Below, in pieces: positions 53,264-62,808 of a DNA stretch of 64,000 nt. Under the pieces are notes generated by a model, which ran no database searches, had not been told where the DNA came from, and saw only the letters and a list, made by a program, of their open reading frames with translations. Source of the stretch: an uncultured Sutterella sp. (GTDB lineage Bacteria > Pseudomonadota > Gammaproteobacteria > Burkholderiales > Burkholderiaceae_F). The DNA lies in the NCBI GenBank assembly GCA_958347955.1, contig CATVXH010000002.1, positions 129,479 through 193,478 on the forward strand, read 5' to 3'. Position 1 is the first letter of the stretch. The number at the start of each line of letters is the position of its first letter. Position numbers and translations under genes: made by a program.

Positions 53264-54196
53264 GTGTCGACAGGTTTATTTACACACGAATCGTGTTATC
53301 GGCATATCACGGGTTCTATCAGTCCCGATTCGCCGGATCGGATTACAGCGATTGAGGAGCGCCTGGTGGCTTCCGGTCTTGATAGCGCTTTTAAGCATAT
53401 TAGGACTGAGCGCCAAGCGACTATCGAAGATCTTCTTCGAGCGCATGATCAGGATTACCTGGATCATGTTCACTCGCTTATTCCTCAGAATAAAGGTGAG
53501 CTTGCTCACATCAGTGAAGACACAATTGTCAGCGCGGATTCTTGGACAGCCGCCTTGGAGAGCGCGGGCTGCGTATTGCAGGCCGTTGACGCCGTCGTGG
53601 GCGGAAAACTCACTAACGCGTTTTGTTGTGTGCGTCCTCCCGGTCACCACGCTCACCGCAATAAAGCCGAGGGTTTTTGTATCTTCAATAATGTCGCCAT
53701 CGCTGCGCTTTATGCCAAAGAAGTCTTGAAAATAGACAGGATAGCCGTACTGGATATTGACGCTCATCATGGGGATGGCACGGAAAATATTTTGAGCGGT
53801 ATTGCCGGTATTGACTTCTTCTCCTTTTTTGAAAAAGATATATTTCCTTATCCCACGATTGAAAACAGTGCTTCTAACATTCATAAGTCCGCTTTGAGCG
53901 CGGGCGACCGTGGTGAGGAGGCTTGCGAAATCATCCGATCCCAGTGGGAACCGATTTTGAGGGAATGCCGGCCACACTTGATTCTGATTTCGGCGGGTTT
54001 TGACGCGCATTTGTCCGATACCATGTCCGGGCTCGATTTCAGCGATTTGGATTACGCCCATATCACCCGAATCATTGATGACATCGCACGAAGCGTCTGT
54101 GAAGAAAAAATCGTGAGTGTTTTGGAAGGCGGCTATGAACCTCGAAGCTTATCGCGCGCTGTTTTGGCTCATATCCGGACACTTGCTCACCTTTAA
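53264..54196 (+). CDS. Histone deacetylase family hydrolase
   Basis: About 310 residues. Bacterial members deacetylate acetylpolyamines or other acylamides using zinc. VRPPGHHAHRNKAEGFCIFNNVAIAAL contains the catalytic His pair, IAVLDIDAHHGDGTENIL two zinc ligands, and LILISAGFDAHLSD the third (each shown in part). GTG at 53264 has AAGGA five bases upstream and starts at the usual domain edge (VSTGLFTHESCYRH), so it is preferred to TTG 53219. An MFS permease gene follows 12 bp downstream. Confidence 0.88.
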   Translation: MSTGLFTHESCYRHITGSISPDSPDRITAIEERLVASGLDSAFKHIRTERQATIEDLLRAHDQDYLDHVHSLIPQNKGELAHISEDTIVSADSWTAALESAGCVLQAVDAVVGGKLTNAFCCVRPPGHHAHRNKAEGFCIFNNVAIAALYAKEVLKIDRIAVLDIDAHHGDGTENILSGIAGIDFFSFFEKDIFPYPTIENSASNIHKSALSAGDRGEEACEIIRSQWEPILRECRPHLILISAGFDAHLSDTMSGLDFSDLDYAHITRIIDDIARSVCEEKIVSVLEGGYEPRSLSRAVLAHIRTLAHL

Positions 54197-54208
54197 AGGA
54201 AATCCCCC

Positions 54209-55486
54209 GTGCCTTTGTTTTCCCCTCAACATTTAAAAAAAGACGTCGCGGTTCGGGAAGTGTGGGCCTGGGCCGCCTTTGATTTCGCCAATTCCGGTTA
54301 CACCACGGTGGTTCTCACCGCGGTTTTTAATGCTTATTTTGTCGGCGTGATCTGTGGGAATGCCTCTTGGGCGACACTCATGTGGACAAGCGTGATCGCG
54401 GCAAGCAATATTTTGGCCATTGTCTGCATGCCGCTAATTGGCGCCGCGACGGATCTTAAAGCTAATAAAAAGTTTTGGACCGTTCTGATGAGCCTTTTGT
54501 GCATTGCCGGAACTGTCGGATTGGCGTTTACCGGGTCAGGAACTGTGTGGCTTGCGGTCTTCATGGTCATTGTGAGTAATTTTGCATACAACATTGGCGA
54601 GACACTTAATTCCGCATTTTTGCCCGAAATCGCGGACTCGCGATCCATGGGGAAAGTCTCCGGTTGGGGCTGGAGTTTTGGCTATTGCGGCGGGTTATTG
54701 ACGTTGGGGCTGAGTCTTTGGGCCGTGCTTGCGATGCAGGATAAAGGCATGAGCGCGGAAGGATATGTGCCTTACACGATGCTGATTACCGCGGTTGTAT
54801 TTTTCGTGGCGGCCATGCCTTTAGCACTTTGGTTAAAAGAGCGCGCTGTTCCCAGAACCGAAGCGAGCTTTTGGACTTTGGTCAAAGAGTCTCAAGCGAG
54901 CCTGATCACAACATTTAAAGGTCTTCCAAAACACAAGAATTTTGCCTGGCTGGTGGCAAGCGGCTTGTCTTTTCAAGGCGGAATCGCTGTGGTGGTGACG
55001 CTTGCCGCCGTGTACGCGGATCAAGCCATGGGTTTTACTCCTAATGAGACGATCCTTCTGGTTTTGTTGGTTAACATCACCGCCGCTATCGGCGCTTTTG
55101 CTTTCGGATATGTTGAGGATCGAATCGGACACAAAAACGCGTTGATTGTGACACTTTTAATCTGGATTCTCATGGTGGGGGTGGCGTACTTTGCGCAAAC
55201 CAAACCGATTTTTTGGATCGCAGCCAATCTCGCCGGCATAGCCATGGGATCAAGTCAGTCGGCAGGGCGCGCATTGGTCGGAGTTTTAGCCCCGGAAAAA
55301 GATCGGGCGGCTTTTTACTCTTTTTGGAATATTGCGCTCTGGGTTGCCAACATTGTGGGCCCAATGACATACGGACTCATTACTTGGCTTACCGGTAATG
55401 ATCAGCGATTGGCGCTTTTATGTACGGGCATGTTTTTTATTGTCGGTTTGGTTTTGCTCTTGCCGATGAAAATCGAGAAACACTAG
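54209..55486 (+). CDS. MFS transporter, UMF1/Atg22-like
   Basis: A 425-residue permease with twelve membrane helices. REVWAWAAFDFANSGYTTVVLTAVFNAYFV is the standard opening of the UMF1 family (MFS relatives of vacuolar Atg22), followed by MGKVSGWGWSFGYCGGLL and GSSQSAGRALVGVLAP. Substrate unknown; eukaryotic Atg22 exports amino acids. The GTG start is preceded by AAAGGA. The 12-bp gap to the deacetylase-like gene suggests a shared job such as import or export of an acetylated amine. Confidence 0.88.
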   Translation: MPLFSPQHLKKDVAVREVWAWAAFDFANSGYTTVVLTAVFNAYFVGVICGNASWATLMWTSVIAASNILAIVCMPLIGAATDLKANKKFWTVLMSLLCIAGTVGLAFTGSGTVWLAVFMVIVSNFAYNIGETLNSAFLPEIADSRSMGKVSGWGWSFGYCGGLLTLGLSLWAVLAMQDKGMSAEGYVPYTMLITAVVFFVAAMPLALWLKERAVPRTEASFWTLVKESQASLITTFKGLPKHKNFAWLVASGLSFQGGIAVVVTLAAVYADQAMGFTPNETILLVLLVNITAAIGAFAFGYVEDRIGHKNALIVTLLIWILMVGVAYFAQTKPIFWIAANLAGIAMGSSQSAGRALVGVLAPEKDRAAFYSFWNIALWVANIVGPMTYGLITWLTGNDQRLALLCTGMFFIVGLVLLLPMKIEKH

Positions 55487-55977
55487 TTTTTGATTTCAAT
55501 AGTTGGAAAAGAATCTTACTGTTGAAAGCAAAGAAGAGCGTTCAAAGCGGGATTGCCCTTTTGCAACAGCGCGTTAGTCATCGCATCGAAAGCTGTTTCA
55601 CAAAAATCATAACCTTTCTTCTCTTTATGACGTGCCGTTTCATGTGCTCGATGATCTTGAAATCGAAGACGTCATCAAAGTAGTCGGTCTATATCCGATT
55701 CCGTTCTTTTCACTCAAGGCCAGTCATTCCATTCAGAAATCCGGCCAGAAACTTCGCTCGCGCGCAGTTAAGTATTGTTATTAGGTTATAGGCGTAGATG
55801 CTTTGCATTTTTCTAAACGACGAAAAGTGTAAAAAACTACGTGGGTGCTGCGTGTGAGGGCAAGATTTTAATGACGGCGATGAAAATTTAAAGGCTTATT
55901 TATACAAAAGAGGTCTTTATCATTGTGATGCCTTACAATTAGGGCTACCATTTTTTGAATCAAATCAAGGAAATCAA
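55487..55977. other. Intergenic region with a probable gene remnant
   Basis: No intact gene. The stretch 55626-55784 reads on the + strand as a coherent peptide tail (YDVPFHVLDDLEIEDVIK, then VVGLYPIPFFSLKASHS, ending AVKYCY and a stop) with no start codon in that frame, which suggests a truncated coding remnant I cannot identify. The rest is the AT-rich upstream region of yicC. Confidence 0.4.
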
Positions 55978-56874
55978 GTGTCGGTTAACAGTATGACGGG
56001 TTTTGCCCATCTTCAGATAGAAACGCTTTTGGGATTATTGGCGATTGATGTGAAAAGCGTTAACTCGCGCTATCAGGAAATCGCCATGCGTTTGCCTGAG
56101 GAACTTCGTTTTATAGAAGGCGATATCCGCGCGGTGATTGCTAAAAATGTGGTGCGAGGAAAGATTGAATGCCGAATGCAATGGGTGGGCGAAGCTGTCT
56201 GTGAGCAGACCTTAAATCAAACCGCTGTGACTAACTTGCTTTCCCTTCAAGCCGAGGTTCAGAAAGTCCAACCTGATGTCAGAGCCTTGACAGTTTCTCA
56301 AATTTTAAGTTTTCCGGGGATTCTGGCGCCTAAAAGTATTGATTTTGATGTTTTGAAAGCTCAGGTATTGGACGGCCTTAATAAAACATTGGAAGTTTTT
56401 TTAGAAGCCAAGAAGCGTGAGGGTGAAGCATTAGCGGTTGTTTTAAATAGCTACTGTGACCGGATTGTTGAGACGGTTGATGAGTTGGCGCCAAAGATTC
56501 CGCAAATCATTGAAAACATCCAGAAGAAGTTAGAAGAGCGTTTAGAAGAAGCGTTATCTAAAACGCTGGTGGATCGCTCCACGTTGACTCGTGAAGAAGT
56601 GAGCGACCGCATTCGCCAGGAAGTGATTCTTTATGCCATTAAGCTTGATGTGGATGAAGAAATGAAGCGGTTGCTTACGCATGTGAAAGAAGTTAGACGC
56701 TTATTGAGTGCAGGTGGCGAAGTGGGCAAAAAGCTTGACTTTATGATGCAGGAACTTAATCGTGAGGCGAATACCTTGGGCAGTAAGGCAGCGGCTATTG
56801 AAATGACGCAGACTTCTTTGGCTTTGAAGGTTAACATCGAAAAGATGCGAGAGCAGGTTCAGAATCTCGAATAA
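55978..56874 (+). CDS. yicC: YicC family endoribonuclease
   Basis: A 298-residue protein. It has VNSMTGFAHLQIE and IDVKSVNSRYQEIAMRLPEELR at the start, a helical middle, and DEEMKRLLTHVKEVRRLLSAGGEVGKKLDFMMQELNREANTLGSKA at the end (given in parts), the signature of YicC/RmuC-named stress-linked proteins now known to cleave RNA. GTG at 55978 is the start fitting the domain edge. It marks the boundary between core DNA and the AT-rich polysaccharide cluster. Confidence 0.95.
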   Translation: MSVNSMTGFAHLQIETLLGLLAIDVKSVNSRYQEIAMRLPEELRFIEGDIRAVIAKNVVRGKIECRMQWVGEAVCEQTLNQTAVTNLLSLQAEVQKVQPDVRALTVSQILSFPGILAPKSIDFDVLKAQVLDGLNKTLEVFLEAKKREGEALAVVLNSYCDRIVETVDELAPKIPQIIENIQKKLEERLEEALSKTLVDRSTLTREEVSDRIRQEVILYAIKLDVDEEMKRLLTHVKEVRRLLSAGGEVGKKLDFMMQELNREANTLGSKAAAIEMTQTSLALKVNIEKMREQVQNLE

Positions 56875-56892
56875 TTCTTCACTCGTTGAACT

Positions 56893-58416
56893 ATGGCAGA
56901 AGTTTCCCGAACGTCCCGAGTTATTCAGAATGCAAAAGTTGCATTGCTCTTCTATTGCATTAACCTGATTTTGCAATTCTTCTCTAGAAAGATTTTTTTG
57001 GACTATTTGGGGGCGGAACTTCTTGGTTTAAATACAACAGCGCAGAATCTCCTTCAGTTTTTAAATTTAGCTGAATCCGGTATTGGGGCAGCGGTGGCTT
57101 TTGCGCTTTATAAGCCACTTATTCAGGGTAATAAGCAGGAAATTAATGAAATTCTTTCTGTTCAAGGATGGTTTTATCGGTGGGTAGGTATCGTAGTTTT
57201 GCTGGGTTCTGCGATTTTAATGATATTTTTTCCTTTGATATTCGCTAAGGCCCAAATCTCACTTGTATTTGCCTATGCAACGTACATAGTGTTTTTAATT
57301 GGAGCACTCCTCAGTTATTTTGTTAACTACAGTATTGTTTTATTGTCCGCAGATCAAAAGGATTATCAGATCACAATTCCAACGCAAGGGGTTAGAACAA
57401 TAAAAGTTTTGTTGCAAATTTTTGCTGTATGGAAATTTTCACATGGTTATATTTGGTGGTTAGGTCTGGAGGTTTTAGGAGCAGTAGTAACCTCATTAAT
57501 TTTGTTGAAAGTAATGAACTCTGAGTATCCATGGTTAGAAACAAACATAAGGTTGGGCAAAGTATTAAGGGGGAAATATTCTTTTTTATTAACGAAAATA
57601 AAACAACTGTTTTTTCATAGGATTGGTGGGTATGTTTCAACGCAGACAACGCCCCTTGTTATTTTTGCATTTTCTTCCCTAACTACTGTTGCGATATATG
57701 GTAACTATTGGGTAATAATGATAGGTTGCTTAGTTTTTATGGAGGCAATTTCAAGAGGTTTAGGTGCAGGTGTTGGTAATTTAATTGCCGAAGGAAATAA
57801 AAAAAAGATAAAGAAAGTATTTTGGGAGGTTCTCACTCTTAAGATCTTTTTTGCTGCTGGAATTTGTTTTGGAGTCATTTATCTATCAGAGTCATTTGTG
57901 AGATTATGGGTCGGGCAAGAATTTATCATGCAACGTGAGGCAATGTACGCAATGACCGCTGTCTACTTTATCCAGATGCAAAGGACAAGCGATACTTTTT
58001 TATATGCATATGGATTATTTAGTGACATTTGGGCTCCCATAGTTGAGTCGCTGTTAAATCTTTTTTTCTCCATTTTTTTAGGCTACTTTTTTGGATTGAC
58101 CGGAATTTTTGTTGGCGTACTAATCAGCCAAATCGTTATAGCAAATAGTTGGAAGGCGATATTTTTATATAAAAAGGGTTTTGGGGAATCTATTAATGAG
58201 TATCTAACAAAATACACTTTCAAAATACTATTACTTACTTTAATTTATTTTCTAATTTCAAAAGTTATAGAAGTTTTTAACATGAGGGTTAGTACTTTAT
58301 TCGATTGGGTAGGGTACGCAATGTTATATGTTACGTTGTACCTGATTCTGGGAGGTCTGCTATTTTTCATATTTGATAATTCTTTTAGAAATCTTCTAGG
58401 GCGTTTTTTAAAATAG
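56893..58416 (+). CDS. Polysaccharide flippase (Wzx/MATE-like)
   Basis: A 507-residue membrane protein with about 12 to 14 helices that should carry undecaprenyl-linked repeat units across the inner membrane. LGAELLGLNTTAQNLLQFLNLAESGIGAAVAFALYKPL is typical of PST-family exporters (shown here as one region, about residues 37-75). Strongly AT-rich, unlike yicC 18 bp upstream, which signals acquired cluster DNA. First gene of a rightward O-antigen/capsule cluster. Confidence 0.9.
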   Translation: MAEVSRTSRVIQNAKVALLFYCINLILQFFSRKIFLDYLGAELLGLNTTAQNLLQFLNLAESGIGAAVAFALYKPLIQGNKQEINEILSVQGWFYRWVGIVVLLGSAILMIFFPLIFAKAQISLVFAYATYIVFLIGALLSYFVNYSIVLLSADQKDYQITIPTQGVRTIKVLLQIFAVWKFSHGYIWWLGLEVLGAVVTSLILLKVMNSEYPWLETNIRLGKVLRGKYSFLLTKIKQLFFHRIGGYVSTQTTPLVIFAFSSLTTVAIYGNYWVIMIGCLVFMEAISRGLGAGVGNLIAEGNKKKIKKVFWEVLTLKIFFAAGICFGVIYLSESFVRLWVGQEFIMQREAMYAMTAVYFIQMQRTSDTFLYAYGLFSDIWAPIVESLLNLFFSIFLGYFFGLTGIFVGVLISQIVIANSWKAIFLYKKGFGESINEYLTKYTFKILLLTLIYFLISKVIEVFNMRVSTLFDWVGYAMLYVTLYLILGGLLFFIFDNSFRNLLGRFLK

Positions 58417-58474
58417 TTAAGGAAAAGTTTAGTGTCAGCTGACTAATTGATAATCGAAAGTGTGGGATTTCCGA

Positions 58475-59614
58475 ATGAATATAGTAATTTTTGTAGGTCA
58501 AGATCGCTTTTTTCTATCACACGTGAAGGATAGGGCGGAATTTTTTGCTCACAAGGGCTTTAATGTTTACGTATTAGGTAAGAAAACAGGAGAGCAGTAT
58601 GTTGAGCGGATCGAAGCACTTGGCTTTAAATTTTACGACACAAAAATTCGAAGAGATGCCATCAGTCCTTTTGCAGCACTACGGAATTTTGTTGACATAG
58701 TTTCAATATACCGATCTATTAGACCTGACGTAGTTTTTCATTTGGGTGCTAAATCAATCTTTTTAGGAACTCTTGCGGCAAAGATGCTACATGGTTCTGT
58801 GGCTATTTTAAATGCGCCTATTGGGTTAGGGCATGTTTTTATTTGTAGAACAATCAAAGCAAAAATACTGCGGACTATAGTGATTTTTTTGTACAAGCTT
58901 CTTTTAAATCCTGAAAATAGTAAAGTAATTGTTGAAAATGAAGATGATATTCGTTTCTTTTTAAACTTGAAGGCTGCGAAAAAGGAAGATATTCACTTGA
59001 TTCCTGGGGCGGGGATTAACACTGAAGTTTATGTCCCAAACGAGAAAGCAATCCATAATGAAATTTGTACTGTCATCATGGTTGCAAGGTTGATTAAGGA
59101 AAAAGGTGTCCATGAGTTTATTGCTGTGGCTGAAAAGTCCTATAAAGAGAATCTTCCGCTTAAGTTCCTTCTTGTCGGCTCTCCTGATTTCAGCAATCCG
59201 TCTTCGTTGACCGAACAGGAGTATCAAAACTTAAAGAAGAATCCTGCAGTTGAATGCATAGGTTTTACAGAAAATGTTCTACCGTTGCTTCAAAAGGCGG
59301 ATATTGCGTGCTTACCATCCCATCGAGAAGGTTTACCAAGATCACTTATTGAGGCATGTAGCTGTGGTTTACCTATTGTCACTACTGATACTGTAGGTTG
59401 TAGGGAAATAGTGATAAACAATAATGGCTTAACTGTCCCTGTTGCAAATAAAGAAGCGTTATTTAATGCTATTAAAACATTGGCGTTTTCGGAGAAAATT
59501 AGGAAAAAGATGGGGACTAACAGTCGGAGTTTAGCGGTTAAACGTTTTGAAACAAAAAAAATTTCCGAACAAACATATCAAATCGTGGAATCACTATATG
59601 AGCAAAAGTCCTGA
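58475..59614 (+). CDS. Glycosyltransferase family 4 protein
   Basis: About 379 residues. It opens MNIVIFVGQDRFFLSHVKDRAEFF and has VVFHLGAKSIFLGTLAAKM in the acceptor half, as in PglA/WbpY-like HexNAc transferases. The donor half shows VARLIKEKGVHEFIAVAE and PSHREGLPRSLIEACSCGLPIVTTD with both EX7E Glu residues. It may add the second sugar of the O-unit. ATG 58475 is preferred to GTG 58460. The next gene starts inside its last codons (17-bp overlap). Confidence 0.88.
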   Translation: MNIVIFVGQDRFFLSHVKDRAEFFAHKGFNVYVLGKKTGEQYVERIEALGFKFYDTKIRRDAISPFAALRNFVDIVSIYRSIRPDVVFHLGAKSIFLGTLAAKMLHGSVAILNAPIGLGHVFICRTIKAKILRTIVIFLYKLLLNPENSKVIVENEDDIRFFLNLKAAKKEDIHLIPGAGINTEVYVPNEKAIHNEICTVIMVARLIKEKGVHEFIAVAEKSYKENLPLKFLLVGSPDFSNPSSLTEQEYQNLKKNPAVECIGFTENVLPLLQKADIACLPSHREGLPRSLIEACSCGLPIVTTDTVGCREIVINNNGLTVPVANKEALFNAIKTLAFSEKIRKKMGTNSRSLAVKRFETKKISEQTYQIVESLYEQKS

Positions 59615-60413
59615 AACCCGTCCTCTTATCTCGGTGATTATGGGAGTATATAACTCTCAGAGAACATTATTTGAAGCAGTAAAGTCTATTCTTGACCAAA
59701 CTTATTCAAATTTTGAATTTGTAATTTGTGACGATGCTTCTACGGATGGGTCTTTGAAATTACTGGATTCGTTTAATGATCATCGTTTAAAAATTCTTAA
59801 AAATAAAACTAATAGAGGCTTGGCTTATTCATTGAATAGGTGTCTGTCGGTTAGTACTGGTATTTATGTAGCCAGGATGGATGCTGATGATATGGCTTAT
59901 CCAAGCAGATTAGAAAAGCAGTTATCTTTTTTGGAAGAGCATAAAAATATTGACGCAGTGGGATCCTCTGTCTCTGTTTGGGACGGTAGGACTATTCTTG
60001 GAATCCGAAACTATCCAGAATTCCCCTCTGTAAAACATATTATTAAGTCTAATCCTTTCGCTCATCCAACAGTAATGTTAAGAAAAAAGGTATACGAAGT
60101 GTTGGGAGGTTACAGAGTAACGAAATCAACGAAAAGAGCCGAAGATTTGGATTTATGGTTCCGATTCTTCAAGCATGGTTTTGTGGGGTATAACTTGCAA
60201 ACTCCGTTACTAAGATACACAGAACAGAATACTGACTTTGAGAAGAGAACGGTTTCTGCCGCAATTGGAATTGCCAAAGTCTACTTAAATGGTTATCGCT
60301 TACTTGGTTTTCCCAAAAGATATAACATATACGCAATTAAGCCCCTTATTTCGGCTATTCTGCCTATTCCTTTAAAGTTATATTTACGAAATAAAAACTT
60401 GTTTAAGAAATAG
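59598..60413 (+). CDS. Glycosyltransferase family 2 protein
   Basis: About 271 residues. LISVIMGVYNSQRTLFEAVKSILDQTY, CDDASTDGSLKLLDSF and the DxD motif in VARMDADDMAYPSRLEKQ define a GT-A donor site, and KRAEDLDLWFRFFK the catalytic region. The C-terminus is basic and hydrophobic. The ATG at 59598 overlaps the preceding gene by 17 bp, which favours it over the upstream 59547 start. Precedes the UDP-galactopyranose mutase gene, so it may use UDP-galactofuranose. Confidence 0.88.
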   Translation: MSKSPETRPLISVIMGVYNSQRTLFEAVKSILDQTYSNFEFVICDDASTDGSLKLLDSFNDHRLKILKNKTNRGLAYSLNRCLSVSTGIYVARMDADDMAYPSRLEKQLSFLEEHKNIDAVGSSVSVWDGRTILGIRNYPEFPSVKHIIKSNPFAHPTVMLRKKVYEVLGGYRVTKSTKRAEDLDLWFRFFKHGFVGYNLQTPLLRYTEQNTDFEKRTVSAAIGIAKVYLNGYRLLGFPKRYNIYAIKPLISAILPIPLKLYLRNKNLFKK

Positions 60414-60446
60414 GTTTTGTCTATTGATCAATTGTGAGAAAGAAGA

Positions 60447-61562
60447 ATGCCCTTATATGATTATTTAATTGTTGGTTCTGGTTTGTTCGGAGCTACTGTC
60501 GCACATGAATTGTTAAAGCATGGAAAAAGGTGTTTAGTTGTTGAAAAAAGGGGACATGTCGGAGGCAATGTTTTTACAAAAGAATTAGAAGGGATTCACG
60601 TGCATCAATATGGGGCCCATATTTTTCACACTAAGTACGAAGATGTCTGGAAATTTGTGACTTCTTTGGTTCATTTTGATAGTTATATCAATTCACCAAT
60701 TGCAAATTACAAGGGAGCACTTTTCAATCTTCCTTTCAATATGAATACGTTTTATCAAATGTGGGGCTGTGCGACTCCAATAGAGGCAGAAAGAAAAATT
60801 GAATCACAACGTAGAGAATTGCTTGGTAAAACTCCACAAAATTTGGAGGAACAGGCAATTGCTTTGGTAGGTAGAGATATTTATCAGAAACTAATCAAAG
60901 GTTATACGGAGAAGCAATGGGGAAGAGACTGCAAGGATTTACCGGCTTCAATAATTAAACGTCTTCCTGTTAGATACACCTATGATAATAATTATTTCAA
61001 TGATCCATATCAAGGGATTCCTACCAACGGTTATACGGATTTGGTCATCAAGTTGCTTCACGGTACAGAAGTGCTGTTGAATACGGATTTTATTAAACGT
61101 AGAAATGAATTGCTGAATTTGGCTGATCAGATTGTTTATACAGGGCAAATTGATGAGTATTACGATTATTGTTTTGGATCGTTAGAGTATAGGCGAGTAA
61201 GTTTTCAACATAAAATATTTAATACTGAGAATTTTCAAGGTGTGGCAGTTATAAACTATACAGATCGAGAAACTCCCTACACTAGGAGTATTGAACATCG
61301 TCATTTTATGAGGCAATGTTCGGCGAAAAAGACCGTTGTCAGCTATGAATATCCAGAATCTTGGGCCATAGGTGAAGAGCCTTATTATCCAATTAGTGAT
61401 GATAAAAATAACGAGCTGTATAAAAGATATCGTCAGTTAGCTGATAGTAACCAAGATAAAGTGTTTTTTGGTGGTCGTTTGGGCAACTATCAGTATTTCA
61501 ACATGGATCAAGTAATACTTTCAGCCCTAAACTTAGCTAAGCAGCTATTAAACAAGAAGTAA
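60447..61562 (+). CDS. glf: UDP-galactopyranose mutase
   Basis: A 371-residue flavoenzyme that converts UDP-galactopyranose to UDP-galactofuranose. The FAD site is YLIVGSGLFGATVAHELLKHGKRCLVVEKR (N-terminal Rossmann region). GAHIFHTKYEDVWKFV, EKQWGRDCKDLPASIIKRLPVR and YPISDDKNNELYKRY (substrate-binding Arg/Tyr region) follow in family order, each quoted only in part. Intact. Its presence says the surface polymer made by this cluster contains galactofuranose. Confidence 0.96.
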   Translation: MPLYDYLIVGSGLFGATVAHELLKHGKRCLVVEKRGHVGGNVFTKELEGIHVHQYGAHIFHTKYEDVWKFVTSLVHFDSYINSPIANYKGALFNLPFNMNTFYQMWGCATPIEAERKIESQRRELLGKTPQNLEEQAIALVGRDIYQKLIKGYTEKQWGRDCKDLPASIIKRLPVRYTYDNNYFNDPYQGIPTNGYTDLVIKLLHGTEVLLNTDFIKRRNELLNLADQIVYTGQIDEYYDYCFGSLEYRRVSFQHKIFNTENFQGVAVINYTDRETPYTRSIEHRHFMRQCSAKKTVVSYEYPESWAIGEEPYYPISDDKNNELYKRYRQLADSNQDKVFFGGRLGNYQYFNMDQVILSALNLAKQLLNKK

Positions 61563-61580
61563 CAAGAGTGGGGATTTCTT

Positions 61581-62808
61581 ATGTCTGTTTTAGTGTTTTT
61601 GAGAGAGTCTGATTTATCTCCTGCTGGTGGACCATTAGGAGTCGGTTACTATATTCATGAGGAAGCTAAAAAAAGGGATTTATTAAATCAAATCTTTTTT
61701 TTGTCGGGGGGGGGGTGCGGCTTCTACTTCAAAGACGCTTATGAAAAATATAGTGAATGAGTTACCAGAAGTTATAAGAAAACATATCCGGTCTATTAGG
61801 CGTCTGGCAAATGTTTGAAAACTGTTGCTCTCAACATCTCCTAGTCCTGAACTTGAAAAGTATGACGCTATACATTTTCATTCAACGTTAGACCTTTGGT
61901 TATCAAGGAATGCGTTAAAAAACTACAAGGGAGTTGTGATTTTAACGTCGCATTCTCCGGTTCCTTCATTTGAGGAGATGGAAGAATATTGCACAACGGC
62001 TTACGAGAAATTTTGGTTTAGACTGAACAGAGAAAGATTTATTGAAATTGACAGATTTGCCTTTTCTCGTTCTGACTATGTGATTTTCCCTACGGAAGGA
62101 GCCATGGATGCTTATTACAGTCATTGGCCAGAATTTAAAAGTGTTATCAAAGATAAACAAGTTTGTTTCATAACGACAGGGGTATCCCCTCGATTCGCTC
62201 AATTATCTAGATCTCAAATCATACAAAAATTAGGATTAGCCACTGATGATTTCCTGATTTCATATGCAGGACGTCACAATTATGTAAAAGGTTATGATTT
62301 ATTAAAAAATTTGGCAAAGTCATTGTTTGAAATTGATGGAAAAATTAAAGTAATTGCTGCGGGAACCGAGCTGCCGTTAAAAAGATTAGATCATCCCTCA
62401 TGGCTGGAAGTTGGTTTTACAAAAGATCCATACTCTTACATAGCAGCCTCAGATGTTTTGATTGTTCCAAATCGAGAGACTTATTTTGACCTGGTTATTT
62501 TGGAGGGACTGTCATTAGGGAAAATCATTCTTGCGTCTAATGTGGGTGGAAACAAGTACTTCCGTGACAATGACGTACCTGGTGTATTCCTATATGGTTC
62601 CTTGGATGAGGCAAAGCAAATTATAAAAAAATTAAAAGAGATGCCTTTGAACGAGAGAGACGATTTGGGACGAAAGAATTTTGATTTTTATAATAAACAC
62701 CTGACCTTAACGTGTTTTTTTGATTCTTATTTGGCTTTTTTACATAAGATAGGTGTTATGAAAACCAAAGGTAATTGCGATGATATCCGTAATAGTTCCT
62801 GTCAATAA
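61581..62808 (+). pseudogene. GT4 glycosyltransferase interrupted by a G10 tract and a TGA
   Basis: The ATG at 61581 (18 bp after glf) starts a GT4-like N-terminus (MSVLVFLRESDLSPAGGPLGVG) that runs into ten G at 61706-61715 and ends at 61758. Losing one G would carry the frame on to an in-frame TGA at 61816-61818, after which the same frame stays open to 62808 with a complete GT4 donor half (ISYAGRHNYVKGYDLL, VPNRETYFDLVILEGLSLGK). So the gene has two lesions: a switchable tract and one nonsense codon. The piece after 61825 may be made separately from a TTG but lacks the acceptor domain. The next gene overlaps its end by 29 bp. Confidence 0.7.
61706..61715. repeat. G10 homopolymeric tract in a glycosyltransferase gene
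   Basis: Ten consecutive G directly after an eight-T run (61695-61702) and GTC. It is the longest G run in the window. Length changes shift the reading frame of the glycosyltransferase gene, as in classical contingency loci, although a separate TGA currently blocks expression in either case. Confidence 0.75.
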
